Assembly (NCBI GenBank): GCA_022822865.1
Contig: JAJDYJ010000070.1
Coordinates: forward strand, 1-41,884
DNA length: 41,884 nt
Direction of reading: 5' to 3'
Source of the DNA: Pseudomonadales bacterium
GTDB taxonomy: Bacteria; Pseudomonadota; Gammaproteobacteria; Pseudomonadales; Pseudohongiellaceae
Positions within the stretch are counted from its first letter, which is position 1. Every line of letters begins with the position of its first letter. Below, in pieces: positions 27,607-34,850 of the stretch. The translations under genes were made by a program, and so were the position numbers. The notes beneath the pieces are model-generated. The model made no database searches and was not told the origin of the DNA. It saw nothing but the letters and a program-made list of their open reading frames with translations.

Positions 27607-30234
27607 TCAGCGCGGCCGGTCGAACGCCAGGGAGAAGAACAGGCTGTTCATGAACAGTTTGTTGGTGCCGAAGAAGTATGCGCGGAAGTTCGGGTTGTCG
27701 GCGAAGGCGATTACGCTGCCGCCGCCGTGCCGCTCGGCTACCGCCATCGCTTTCCCCGCCAGCACCGCCTGATTTTCTGCCGAGGCGAACCCGGACAACA
27801 GGGCGTTTTCGGGAATCCGGATCAGGCTCGCCCAGGGATTTTCCGGAGGATCGAAGGCGATCAGGGAATTACGGTGACTGGCGATGGCGCGATCGTGAAT
27901 GCCGAATCCGATGGGATGGGTGTTGTCCAGATCGCCCAGCATGATGGCGCCGCCGATGATGTCCTGCGCCTCGATGTCGTCCTTGTCGGCATAATCGAAT
28001 CGTTCGGCCTCGACTTCAGACTCAGCCTCGGCCGCAACTTCTACTTCCACTTCGATCACTTCATCGCTTGCGCTCGACGAATCGTCCGGGTGAAGAATGT
28101 TGTCGAAGGCCCAACGCGCGCCCTGGCGAATGCCAACCAGCGTGCCGCCCCGCCTGACCCAGCGGTCGATTTCGTCCGTTTGCTCCGACAAATCGCCGTG
28201 ATTGCCGCCGACCAGCACGATATGGGTGTAATCGCGCAAATCGGTACTCCCGAGATGCCTCTTTTCCACCATGTGGACCGGCATCTTCATGCGCGCGTCG
28301 AGTTGATGCCAGACTTCGCCGGCGTCGTAGGCCTGAATGCCTTCGCCCACCAGCAAAAGCACCGTCGGCAGGGGGATGTCGGCGAAGCTGGGGCTGCCGA
28401 GATCCATACCGGCGACGGGCGTGCGGGCGCTGTTCACCGCATGCACGGCGATGCCGTCTTCCATTGCGATTGCGCTCATCAACTCGTGAATTTCCGCATC
28501 TTCCAGGTCGCCGCCTTGCCAGCCGAGCGGGACGAGAATCGCGCCCGCTTCAAGGCTGACCGCTTCTCCGTCGCTATCGGTGACCGTCAAGGGCCTCGTC
28601 GCTGCCTTGGGACGTACGCCGGCATCGAGCAATCGGTACAGCGCCCGCGGCGCATAGTAGTTCGACCAGGAAAACAGGTAGGCGAAGCGCGCCTCGGGAG
28701 GTTCGGGAGCACTCGGGAATTCGGCGCGCACATCGTCGCCGATCACATTCCCGCGAATGTCTCCCGCATCGAGCGGCGCATAGTCGAAATCGAAAGCCAG
28801 GGGCATTGTCCAGGCGGACACATCGTAAAAGGTTTCGTCTTCGAACTCGGTGATCAGCTCGAACAGGGCCTTGATCATGCGATATTGCGCCTGATCGGTT
28901 TGCACGACATAGGAATTTTCGGAGGAGAAACCGGTCCCGCCCGCTTCAATGTCCTGGTTCAGGCGCTGCACGCTGATCTGGTGCCGATTCAGCAGATCGA
29001 TCGCGTGGTAAGCCCTGGCGGGATCCCCGGGCGAGGAAAAAACATAAGCTTTGACATCATCGTCAGCCGCGAGACCGGGCGTTTCGCGGGAGAAATCGCG
29101 CTGGAATTGCAGCAGATCGCCGCGCATTTCCACGCCCGCGCGGATCATTTCCAGCGACGTGCGGAATTGTGTGCGGATGTTGTCCCGGAACGACAGGACG
29201 CCGTGGGGCGTATCGAGCAATCCTTCGCTGCCGGCCTGTTCGAACAACATGCCCATGCTGGCGTGCATGTGGGGATAGGTCGATCCCTTGCCGATGTAAA
29301 AGTTGTCGTAACCCTCTTCGTTGAAGTAGAGACGCTGCTCGCTGTCCAGCCAGGAGCGGGGCCGTTCGGCTACCTGATCGAGCAGTTCCATGGATCGCCG
29401 CGGAATATAGGGAAAGGTGCGGTCGGGCACGCCGGGATGAAAGTAGTAGGTGCTGTCCTGCCCCATCTCGTGATAATCGACGGTGATGTTCGGCTTCCAT
29501 TCGTGGAATTTGGCCACCCACCCCCGCGGTTCGGGGTGCTGCAGGATCAGCCACTGGCGATTGAGATCGAACCAGTAATGGTTGGTGCGTCCTCCGGGCC
29601 AGAAGGTGTTGTGCAATTGATGCCGTGGATCCGTGACCGGCACGTTGGCGCCGTACATATGGTTCCACGCGGACATGCGGCTGTTGCCGTCGGGATTGAA
29701 CACGGCGATGAGAACGATCACGCTTTGCTCAAGAGTGGCTTCGATCGCCTCTCCCCGGGCCGCGGCCAGATGATAGGCCACCGCCATCGAGGAATCGGTG
29801 GAACTCACCTCGGCCCCATGCACGCCGTAGTTGAGCCAGGTGACCACCGGCATGTCCGCGTCCACTTCCTGCGCGCTGCCGGGATCGCTCAGCGCCACAT
29901 GGGCGGCCTTGATTGCATCCAGTCGCTGATGATTTTCGGGGCTGGTAATGGTCAAACCGAGAATAGGGCGCCCTTCGTGCGTGTAGGCGATGTCCTCCAC
30001 CGTGATTCTCGGCGACATCTCCGCCAGGGTCCGCAGGTATCGCACCAGCAGATCGTTGCGGGCGATGCGTTCGCCCAGGGGATGGCCGATGACGGACTCC
30101 GGCCGCGGGATGTCCGGGTCGTAATTGATCTCTGGCGGGTAGAACGGGGTAGCTCTGGCTGGAGTTTGCGCCACCGCGGCGGGGCAAAACATCCAGACCA
30201 GAAGTAAAACGGAAACCAGGCTTTTCATGAGCAT
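27607..30234 (-). CDS. Secreted M14 family zinc carboxypeptidase
   Basis: About 875 residues from the ATG at 30234 (30228 is also possible; the frame runs to a TTG at 30264). A signal peptide KSLVSVLLLVWMFCPAAVAQ is clear. The M14 zinc motif is GVHGAEVSS (H-x-x-E), with NPDGNSR and later VDYHEMGQDSTYYFHPG. Residues beyond about 400 form the extra domains usual for long M14 proteins of 850-900 residues. An acidic low-complexity insertion (EVEVEVAAEAESEVEAE) lies near residue 740. Likely a periplasmic or secreted enzyme trimming C-terminal residues from peptides. It follows the LytTR operon on the same strand after about 80 nt, separated by a weak hairpin, and converges on uvrA. Confidence 0.88.
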   Translation of the reverse strand: MLMKSLVSVLLLVWMFCPAAVAQTPARATPFYPPEINYDPDIPRPESVIGHPLGERIARNDLLVRYLRTLAEMSPRITVEDIAYTHEGRPILGLTITSPENHQRLDAIKAAHVALSDPGSAQEVDADMPVVTWLNYGVHGAEVSSTDSSMAVAYHLAAARGEAIEATLEQSVIVLIAVFNPDGNSRMSAWNHMYGANVPVTDPRHQLHNTFWPGGRTNHYWFDLNRQWLILQHPEPRGWVAKFHEWKPNITVDYHEMGQDSTYYFHPGVPDRTFPYIPRRSMELLDQVAERPRSWLDSEQRLYFNEEGYDNFYIGKGSTYPHMHASMGMLFEQAGSEGLLDTPHGVLSFRDNIRTQFRTSLEMIRAGVEMRGDLLQFQRDFSRETPGLAADDDVKAYVFSSPGDPARAYHAIDLLNRHQISVQRLNQDIEAGGTGFSSENSYVVQTDQAQYRMIKALFELITEFEDETFYDVSAWTMPLAFDFDYAPLDAGDIRGNVIGDDVRAEFPSAPEPPEARFAYLFSWSNYYAPRALYRLLDAGVRPKAATRPLTVTDSDGEAVSLEAGAILVPLGWQGGDLEDAEIHELMSAIAMEDGIAVHAVNSARTPVAGMDLGSPSFADIPLPTVLLLVGEGIQAYDAGEVWHQLDARMKMPVHMVEKRHLGSTDLRDYTHIVLVGGNHGDLSEQTDEIDRWVRRGGTLVGIRQGARWAFDNILHPDDSSSASDEVIEVEVEVAAEAESEVEAERFDYADKDDIEAQDIIGGAIMLGDLDNTHPIGFGIHDRAIASHRNSLIAFDPPENPWASLIRIPENALLSGFASAENQAVLAGKAMAVAERHGGGSVIAFADNPNFRAYFFGTNKLFMNSLFFSLAFDRPR

Positions 30235-30266
30235 CACCGGCGGCAGACCCTTCCAGGCCGTCAACT

Positions 30267-30302
30267 AAAATTTCGCGGATTGTCTCCCGGAGCGGGAATT
30301 TT
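30267..30302 (-). terminator. Possible weak terminator or hairpin after the LytTR gene
   Basis: Arms AAAATT...CGC and GCG...AATTTT (plus positions 30267-30276 and 30292-30302) can pair around a GC-rich loop with a small asymmetric bulge, just after the regulator stop at 30314. There is no clean T-run after it on the minus strand, so this is a tentative call. Confidence 0.25.
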
Positions 30303-30313
30303 TGCCAGCGGGT

Positions 30314-31048
30314 TCACATGTGCCTGAACAGGTGACCGTAGGCCTGGCTGGAGCGCAGTTTTTCGGGGCGGTCGCGGAGTGTGAGCACGTAGCGGCCGCG
30401 CAGGTCGCGGCCGGCGGAGGCGATCTGGTCGACACGCACGATGACCCCGCGATGGATGCGCCAGAACTTGTCGGGGTCGAGTTGCGATTCCAACTGGCTG
30501 ATGGCGCGCCGCACCAGATGCTCCTTGTCGCGGGTGACGACGCTGGTGTACTTGGCGTCGGCGCGGAAATAGACGACTTCTTCCACCGGCACGAGTACCG
30601 TGGTTTCTCCCAGCCCGGCGCGAATCCATTGCAGCCATGACGGCGCGGCGCCGACCTGCTGCAACAGTGCGAGCAATTCCTCCCGATTCTGGCTCCCTTC
30701 ACGGCGCAGTCTTTCGATAGTGGCCACGAGGCGCTCGTCGCTGACCGGTTTGAGCAGATAATCCACCGCGGCGGCGCGAAAGGCTTCCACGGCGAATTCG
30801 TCGTGGGCTGTGACGAATACCACCCGGGTATGCTCGGGCAAGGCAGCGGCGACTTCGAGGCCGGAAAGGCCGGGCAGGCGAATGTCGAGGAAGGCGATAT
30901 CGGGCTGCGTTTGCCGCGCCATGCGCAAGGCTTCGCGCCCTTCGCCAGGCATGCCGACAATCTCAAGTTCCGGCCACAACCGCGCAAGCTTGTCGCGCAA
31001 CTGCTCGGCGAGTAGCGGTTCGTCCTCAAGGATTAGGGCGGTCGTCAT
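30314..31048 (-). CDS. LytTR-family response regulator
   Basis: 244 residues. The receiver domain (1-120) has acidic residues E8/D9/E10, the phosphoacceptor Asp55 in FLDIRLPG and Lys100 in LLKPVSD. A LytTR DNA-binding domain follows (about 140-240), with VPVEEVVYFRADAKYTSVVT, LVRRAISQLESQLDPDKFWRIHRGVIV (key residues R-R, F-x-R-I-H-R) and the C-terminal DRPEKLRSSQAYGHLF. Its start overlaps the kinase stop (ATGA at 31045-31048). AlgR and LytR are known relatives; they bind spaced direct repeats. A matching kind of repeat exists at 34148-34178, in front of both divergent operons, which suggests that this protein acts there. Confidence 0.93.
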   Translation of the reverse strand: MTTALILEDEPLLAEQLRDKLARLWPELEIVGMPGEGREALRMARQTQPDIAFLDIRLPGLSGLEVAAALPEHTRVVFVTAHDEFAVEAFRAAAVDYLLKPVSDERLVATIERLRREGSQNREELLALLQQVGAAPSWLQWIRAGLGETTVLVPVEEVVYFRADAKYTSVVTRDKEHLVRRAISQLESQLDPDKFWRIHRGVIVRVDQIASAGRDLRGRYVLTLRDRPEKLRSSQAYGHLFRHM

Positions 31049-32100
31049 GACGGCGCCGAATTCTCTACTGGCGCCGCCCCCAGTGGAATGCTGATGAGGG
31101 CGTTTACGCCGCGTGGATTCGCCGGCGTCAGTTCAAGCGAAGCTTTCGGGCCATAGCGCAGGCGGAGGCGGTCGCGGATGTTGCGCAGGCCGGATCCTCC
31201 GGCGGTGCCGGTTTCGCTGACTCCGGCGCCGTTGTCGCTCACGCTCAGAATCAATTCGTCGTCGATTCGCCGTGCGGTGAAAAGGACTTCTCCGCCTTCG
31301 GCTTGCGGTTCGATGCCATGTAGCACCGCATTTTCCAGCAGGGGCTGCACGAGGAGCGGCGGCAAGGGAATTTCCCGCAATTCGTCCGGCAGATCGATTT
31401 CGTAGCGCAGGCGTCCCCCCATGCGGGTTGCCTGAATCGCCAGGTAGGCGCTCGCGAAATCGATTTCCTGGCCGAGGGTGCTTTCGCCGGAGCGGGTTCG
31501 CGCCAGCGAGGCGCGGAGCAGGGTAGTGAGATTTTCGAGCGTTTCCACCGCAAGCTCCGGGTCGCTGCGGACGAGTTGGGAGATGTTGGATAGCGTATTG
31601 AACAGGAAGTGGGGCTCGATCTGGGCCTGCAACAGTTTGAGTTCGGTTTCAGCGAGCAATTTTTCCTGCCGCGATTCGCGTAGCTCGGCTTCGGCGAGTT
31701 GTTCCCTGGCTGTGCGCAGCCTTTCCCGCGTGACGAAAATCAGCGAGCCCGTGATGCCGAAGAACAGTGCGAGCCCGAGCGTGCTGAATCCTTGCGAGAA
31801 GAAAAACAGCGGTTGATTGGTCGTCAGCGCGCCCGCGATCATCAATCCCGCGGCGAGCCCGCAGGCGACGATGGGCGCGGGCGCTAGCCAGGGGCCAATC
31901 CTGTTGCCCAGCCATTCGTGCAACACCATAAAGGCAATGAGAATCGACCAGCCAATGCTCAGCGAAATAACCAGAATCTCGCTAAAGCCGCCGAGGTCGG
32001 TCAGCCACCAGATCAGCACCGCGATTGCGGTGGAGAAAATCCCCACTTGAGCGAAGCTGACGAGGAAACGTCTGCCGGAATGGAAATTCATTTCGATCAT
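31045..32100 (-). CDS. LytS-like membrane sensor histidine kinase
   Basis: 351 residues. Four hydrophobic helices span about residues 14-33, 40-62, 72-92 and 98-124, leaving almost no periplasmic domain, so the signal is probably sensed in or near the membrane. A coiled-coil stretch (126-160) leads to the His_kinase box QIEPHFLFNTLSNIS with His164. The ATPase N-box is LLENAVLHG (Asn257) and the G-box DNGAGV, with GLRNIRDRL after it. The cognate regulator is encoded directly downstream (4-nt overlap). The start codon overlaps the stop of the carotenoid oxygenase gene (32097-32100), so all three are translationally coupled. Confidence 0.92.
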   Translation of the reverse strand: MIEMNFHSGRRFLVSFAQVGIFSTAIAVLIWWLTDLGGFSEILVISLSIGWSILIAFMVLHEWLGNRIGPWLAPAPIVACGLAAGLMIAGALTTNQPLFFFSQGFSTLGLALFFGITGSLIFVTRERLRTAREQLAEAELRESRQEKLLAETELKLLQAQIEPHFLFNTLSNISQLVRSDPELAVETLENLTTLLRASLARTRSGESTLGQEIDFASAYLAIQATRMGGRLRYEIDLPDELREIPLPPLLVQPLLENAVLHGIEPQAEGGEVLFTARRIDDELILSVSDNGAGVSETGTAGGSGLRNIRDRLRLRYGPKASLELTPANPRGVNALISIPLGAAPVENSAPS

Positions 32101-33626
32101 CCCCTCACGAACTTGCCATGCAGCCCCAGCGGGATCGCATAAGGCAGTTCAGCCGCGGCCACCGGGCCGTCGGCGACCCGTTCGGCGTCGAACAGGTTGA
32201 GAACCTGTTTTCCCTGCCGCCAGTCGAAAACGCTGCCGAGAATCCAGCCTTCGGACTCGGGTTCGCTTCCGGGCCGCGGCACATACAGATGTTCTTCCGG
32301 AATCTGTGTGTCCGGATAGCGGAACCAGTCGCGCCGGCCGCTCTCGATATCGAACAGATTGACCTCGTTCAATGTGCCGTGTTCCGCGGGACTGGATTCG
32401 TTCTGGGAAAGAAAGACGAGTTTTCGATACTGTCGGCAACTCACTCTCGGGTCAATACTCGGAAACTCGGTGAATATCTCCGGTTCGAGCATGGCTTCCT
32501 CGGAAATCGTTCGCGCCCGGGTATCGAGCCGGTAGGCGTGGTGACGCGCGGCCCTGCCGTAGTCCGGATTGCCGCGCATGATTTCCGTGAAAGTCTCCGT
32601 CATGATGCTGGGGTCCGGCGCCCTGGCGGCGTCGAAGCGAATAACCCCGGCGCTGTCCTCCCAGGCGTTGCCGAAATGGAACACCCATTGCGCGGGCAGT
32701 TCCAGGAAGAAGTGGCTGGACAGGTCGTTCTTGTCCACCACCAGCACCCGGCAAGGGTCTTCCGGCCGCCATTGGTGCATATTCAGAAAACCTGTGGCGT
32801 TCGCTTGCGGCCGGTAATGGAAGGGCGGCAGCAGCAGTACCAGGTGCCTTTCCGTGACAACGAAATCGTGGGGCATCGTCATCGGGTCGACCGCCACGCG
32901 TCCCGCATTGCGCAACGAGCCGTCGGCGCCGATATGCCAGAACACCAGCAGGCCCGCGGCCGAGGCATAGCCGAAATTCCACACGCTGCCGTCGGCGTCG
33001 ACCCGGGGGTGGGCGGAAAACGGCACGCCGCGCATGCTCAATCCGCCGCCGGGCTCTGCAAACGAATAGGGGCCCACGGTGGATAGGTCGTCCGGGTCGA
33101 TTTCGTAAGGGCTGCCGGCTTCCCAAAGCGCCAGCAGGCGGCCGTGGTGATGGAGAACGCTCGTGTTCGCCAGGTTCAGATCGTCGGGGCCGGTCAGTCC
33201 GGCGGCGCCGGGGGGCGCCGCCGCCAGACCCGGATACAGGGCGCGGCCGGCTGCGCGCTCTGCCTTGAGCTTGGCGGTTTCCACCAGCCGCGCCTCGTGC
33301 CGAACGCCACCGCCGCCGATTCGGTAAGCGTGCATCATGCCGTCGCCGTCGAACCAGTGATGATTGCGATAGCCGAATACTTCGTGTCCGGCCGGACCGG
33401 TGCGGTACAGGGTGCCGCGCAACTCCTCCGGCCAGCGTCCCGAGACGGCCGCGTCGCTCGCGTAGCGGTCGCGGTCGATATTGCCCCAGGCGGCCAGCCA
33501 GGGAAATTCTTCCAGTGCCTGCGCGAACTGGGTCGACCAGTCCGCATCGCCGGCCTGGGCCAGGGCGCCGGCGGGCCAGGGGCAGGCCAGCAGGGCGAGC
33601 AGTTTCGAGAATTCACGTCTTTTCAT
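32097..33626 (-). CDS. Tat-exported carotenoid oxygenase (RPE65/CCD family)
   Basis: 509 residues from ATG at 33626, chosen because a twin-arginine signal begins there (MKRREFSKLLALLACPWPAGALAQ, key residues R3-R4, F6, A-L-A-Q); the longer open frame upstream has no family features. The four iron-ligand histidines of carotenoid/stilbene cleavage oxygenases are visible: SAHP (H206), MPHDF (H253), VFHFGNAW (H317) and the C-terminal GLHGKF (H503). The N-terminal GTLYRTGPA...HWFDGDGMMHAY block is the family hallmark. The family splits C=C bonds of carotenoids, apocarotenoids or stilbenes with O2. Export is unusual and would place the reaction in the periplasm. The gene is coupled to the kinase and regulator downstream. 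Confidence 0.9.
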   Translation of the reverse strand: MKRREFSKLLALLACPWPAGALAQAGDADWSTQFAQALEEFPWLAAWGNIDRDRYASDAAVSGRWPEELRGTLYRTGPAGHEVFGYRNHHWFDGDGMMHAYRIGGGGVRHEARLVETAKLKAERAAGRALYPGLAAAPPGAAGLTGPDDLNLANTSVLHHHGRLLALWEAGSPYEIDPDDLSTVGPYSFAEPGGGLSMRGVPFSAHPRVDADGSVWNFGYASAAGLLVFWHIGADGSLRNAGRVAVDPMTMPHDFVVTERHLVLLLPPFHYRPQANATGFLNMHQWRPEDPCRVLVVDKNDLSSHFFLELPAQWVFHFGNAWEDSAGVIRFDAARAPDPSIMTETFTEIMRGNPDYGRAARHHAYRLDTRARTISEEAMLEPEIFTEFPSIDPRVSCRQYRKLVFLSQNESSPAEHGTLNEVNLFDIESGRRDWFRYPDTQIPEEHLYVPRPGSEPESEGWILGSVFDWRQGKQVLNLFDAERVADGPVAAAELPYAIPLGLHGKFVRG

Positions 33627-33640
33627 GGTATTGGTCTCGA

Positions 33641-34069
33641 TCAATGAACCAGGCTGATGACCTGGGTGACTTCGCCTTCGAGCACGAAGCGCGCGTCTTC
33701 CCAGGTGGCCGGACCGAACATGCCCCTGGCGTTGTTGGAGAAGGCGTAGGGCTCGGTGGGCATGCCGACGAAATTGGCGTCGAGTTCGTCGTTGCCGTTC
33801 ACGTCGTGCATGATTCTGATGGCGTATTCTCCGGGCGGAAGGTCCTCGGCCGTAATCGTCAACGTGCCTTCGACCGCCTGTTCCAGAAACTGCGCCACCG
33901 CGCCGCCGCCTTCGAATTGCGCCTGTCCGGCGAGTACCTGCACCTGCACGGCGCCGCTGGCGTCGCGGATGTCCTCGATGACGATCGTCAGGGTGTCGGC
34001 CGCGGCCCGGGTATAAATGCCGAGCGCCGCGGCAAGCAGGCATGCGCTGATGAGTCTGTTGGTTTTCAT
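33641..34069 (-). CDS. Periplasmic DUF2141 protein
   Basis: 142 residues from ATG at 34069; the open frame continues upstream through non-coding-looking sequence. A signal peptide is clear (LISACLLAAALGIYTRAAA-D). The mature part matches DUF2141: LTIVIEDIRDASGAVQVQVLAG, PPGEYAIRIMHDVNGNDELDANFVGMPTEPYAFSNNA (key blocks YAI-x-x-x-HD-x-N-x-N and EPYAFSNN), MFGPATWEDARF and a closing beta strand. DUF2141 proteins are small secreted beta-sandwich proteins of unknown role. The gene lies 14 nt upstream of the carotenoid oxygenase and is the first gene of that operon, behind a plausible promoter at 34108-34137. In other genomes I recall DUF2141 genes beside carotenoid oxygenases or carotenoid genes, but that is memory only. 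Confidence 0.85.
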   Translation of the reverse strand: MKTNRLISACLLAAALGIYTRAAADTLTIVIEDIRDASGAVQVQVLAGQAQFEGGGAVAQFLEQAVEGTLTITAEDLPPGEYAIRIMHDVNGNDELDANFVGMPTEPYAFSNNARGMFGPATWEDARFVLEGEVTQVISLVH

Positions 34070-34107
34070 GGTCTTGCTCCCATACGGAATTGACTGACTT
34101 GCGATCG

Positions 34108-34137
34108 AATCTAGCCCCGCGGGACCGGGCCTGACAA
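34108..34137 (-). promoter_or_regulatory. Candidate promoter of the DUF2141-carotenoid oxygenase-kinase-regulator operon
   Basis: On the minus strand TTGTCA (34137-34132) and TAGATT (34113-34108) are spaced by 18 nt. They lie about 40 nt before the DUF2141 start and downstream of the direct-repeat site at 34148-34178. The -35 matches consensus in five of six positions and the -10 in four. Confidence 0.45.
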
Positions 34138-34147
34138 CGCTCTTGCG

Positions 34148-34178
34148 ACGAAACGGCAATAGCGGGAACGAAACGGCA
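34148..34178. promoter_or_regulatory. Exact 11-bp direct repeat, candidate LytTR regulator site
   Basis: ACGAAACGGCA occurs at 34148-34158 and again at 34168-34178, a 20-bp period close to two helical turns. The reverse complement, TGCCGTTTCGT, resembles the AlgR consensus CCGTTCGTC as I recall it, with one extra T. The site sits between two divergent candidate promoters, as expected for a shared activator. Confidence 0.6.
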
Positions 34179-34194
34179 CTGTGCGATGCCGTTG

Positions 34195-34203
34195 TGCTAT
34201 ATT
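34195..34203 (+). promoter_or_regulatory. Candidate extended -10 element for the dehydrogenase-receptor-permease group
   Basis: TGCTATATT contains an extended TG motif and a TATATT -10 hexamer (34198-34203). The expected -35 region has no good hexamer but is covered by the second copy of the direct repeat, the pattern of an activator-dependent promoter. The first gene starts at 34264. Confidence 0.45.
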
Positions 34204-34263
34204 GACCCAATTCAAGAGGGGGCCTGCCCGAGTTCGCCGTTGGGCGATCGGGGCAATTTCGAG

Positions 34264-34848
34264 ATGGAGCGCAAGACACTTTCCCGCCGCGCGTTGCTGA
34301 GATCGACTCTCGAAGCATTGCCGCGTTCGGCGGTCGTGCTCGGCATGCCGGCGATACTCGCCGCGTGTTCCCGCTCCGCGCAAAATCAACTCGACGGCGT
34401 CGGCCTGCAACTTCTGGGCAGCGAAGAGGCGGAGGAATTCGCCGCCATCGCCGACCGCATAATCCCGCCTGACGACACTCCCGGCGCCCGTGAAGCCGGG
34501 GTTGTGCATTTCATGGATACCGTGCTTGGCGATCAGCGCGACGCGGAACTTGAAATTTTGCGGGCCGGACTGCGGGAATTGCAGGATCGGACCAACGCCG
34601 AGTTCCAGGTCGCCGGGTTCTCCGCCTTGAGCGCCGAACAGCAGGATCGACTGCTGCGCGAGATCGAAAACACCGAATTCTTCGCCACGATTCGCTATCT
34701 CGCCGTCGCCGGCATGTTCGCCCTGCCGGAATACGGCGGCAACCGCGACGGCGTCGGTTATCGACTGATCGGCTACGAACCGCGCAGCGTCTGGCAGCCG
34801 CCCTTCGGTTTCTACGACGAGGATTACATGAACAGGGGAGGGCAATAG
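34264..34848 (+). CDS. Gluconate 2-dehydrogenase subunit 3-like protein, Tat signal
   Basis: 194 residues from ATG at 34264; codons upstream to 34186 are open but lack family features. The start gives a twin-arginine leader, ERKTLSRRALLRS, followed by a hydrophobic stretch ending AILAAC, where the Cys could also be lipidated. The rest matches the small subunit (subunit 3) of gluconate 2-dehydrogenase-type complexes: EFAAIADRIIPPDDTPGAREAGVVHFMD, GLRELQ and the C-terminal GNRDGVGYRLIGYEP (key residues Y-R-x-I-G-Y). This subunit carries the flavin subunit, which has no leader of its own, through the Tat pathway. The flavin subunit gene starts 2 nt after its stop. A cytochrome c subunit, often third in such complexes, is missing here. 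Confidence 0.9.
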   Translation: MERKTLSRRALLRSTLEALPRSAVVLGMPAILAACSRSAQNQLDGVGLQLLGSEEAEEFAAIADRIIPPDDTPGAREAGVVHFMDTVLGDQRDAELEILRAGLRELQDRTNAEFQVAGFSALSAEQQDRLLREIENTEFFATIRYLAVAGMFALPEYGGNRDGVGYRLIGYEPRSVWQPPFGFYDEDYMNRGGQ

Positions 34849-34850
34849 CC

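Noticed and set aside
27727..30207. Long plus-strand open frame opposite the M14 peptidase gene
   Set aside because: The minus-strand frame has a signal peptide and zinc motif; the plus frame has His/Arg/Val-rich composition typical of a shadow.
33627..34043. N-terminal extension of the carotenoid oxygenase frame
   Set aside because: The extra codons are antisense-like Arg/His-rich sequence overlapping the DUF2141 gene; the Tat leader marks the real start at 33626.
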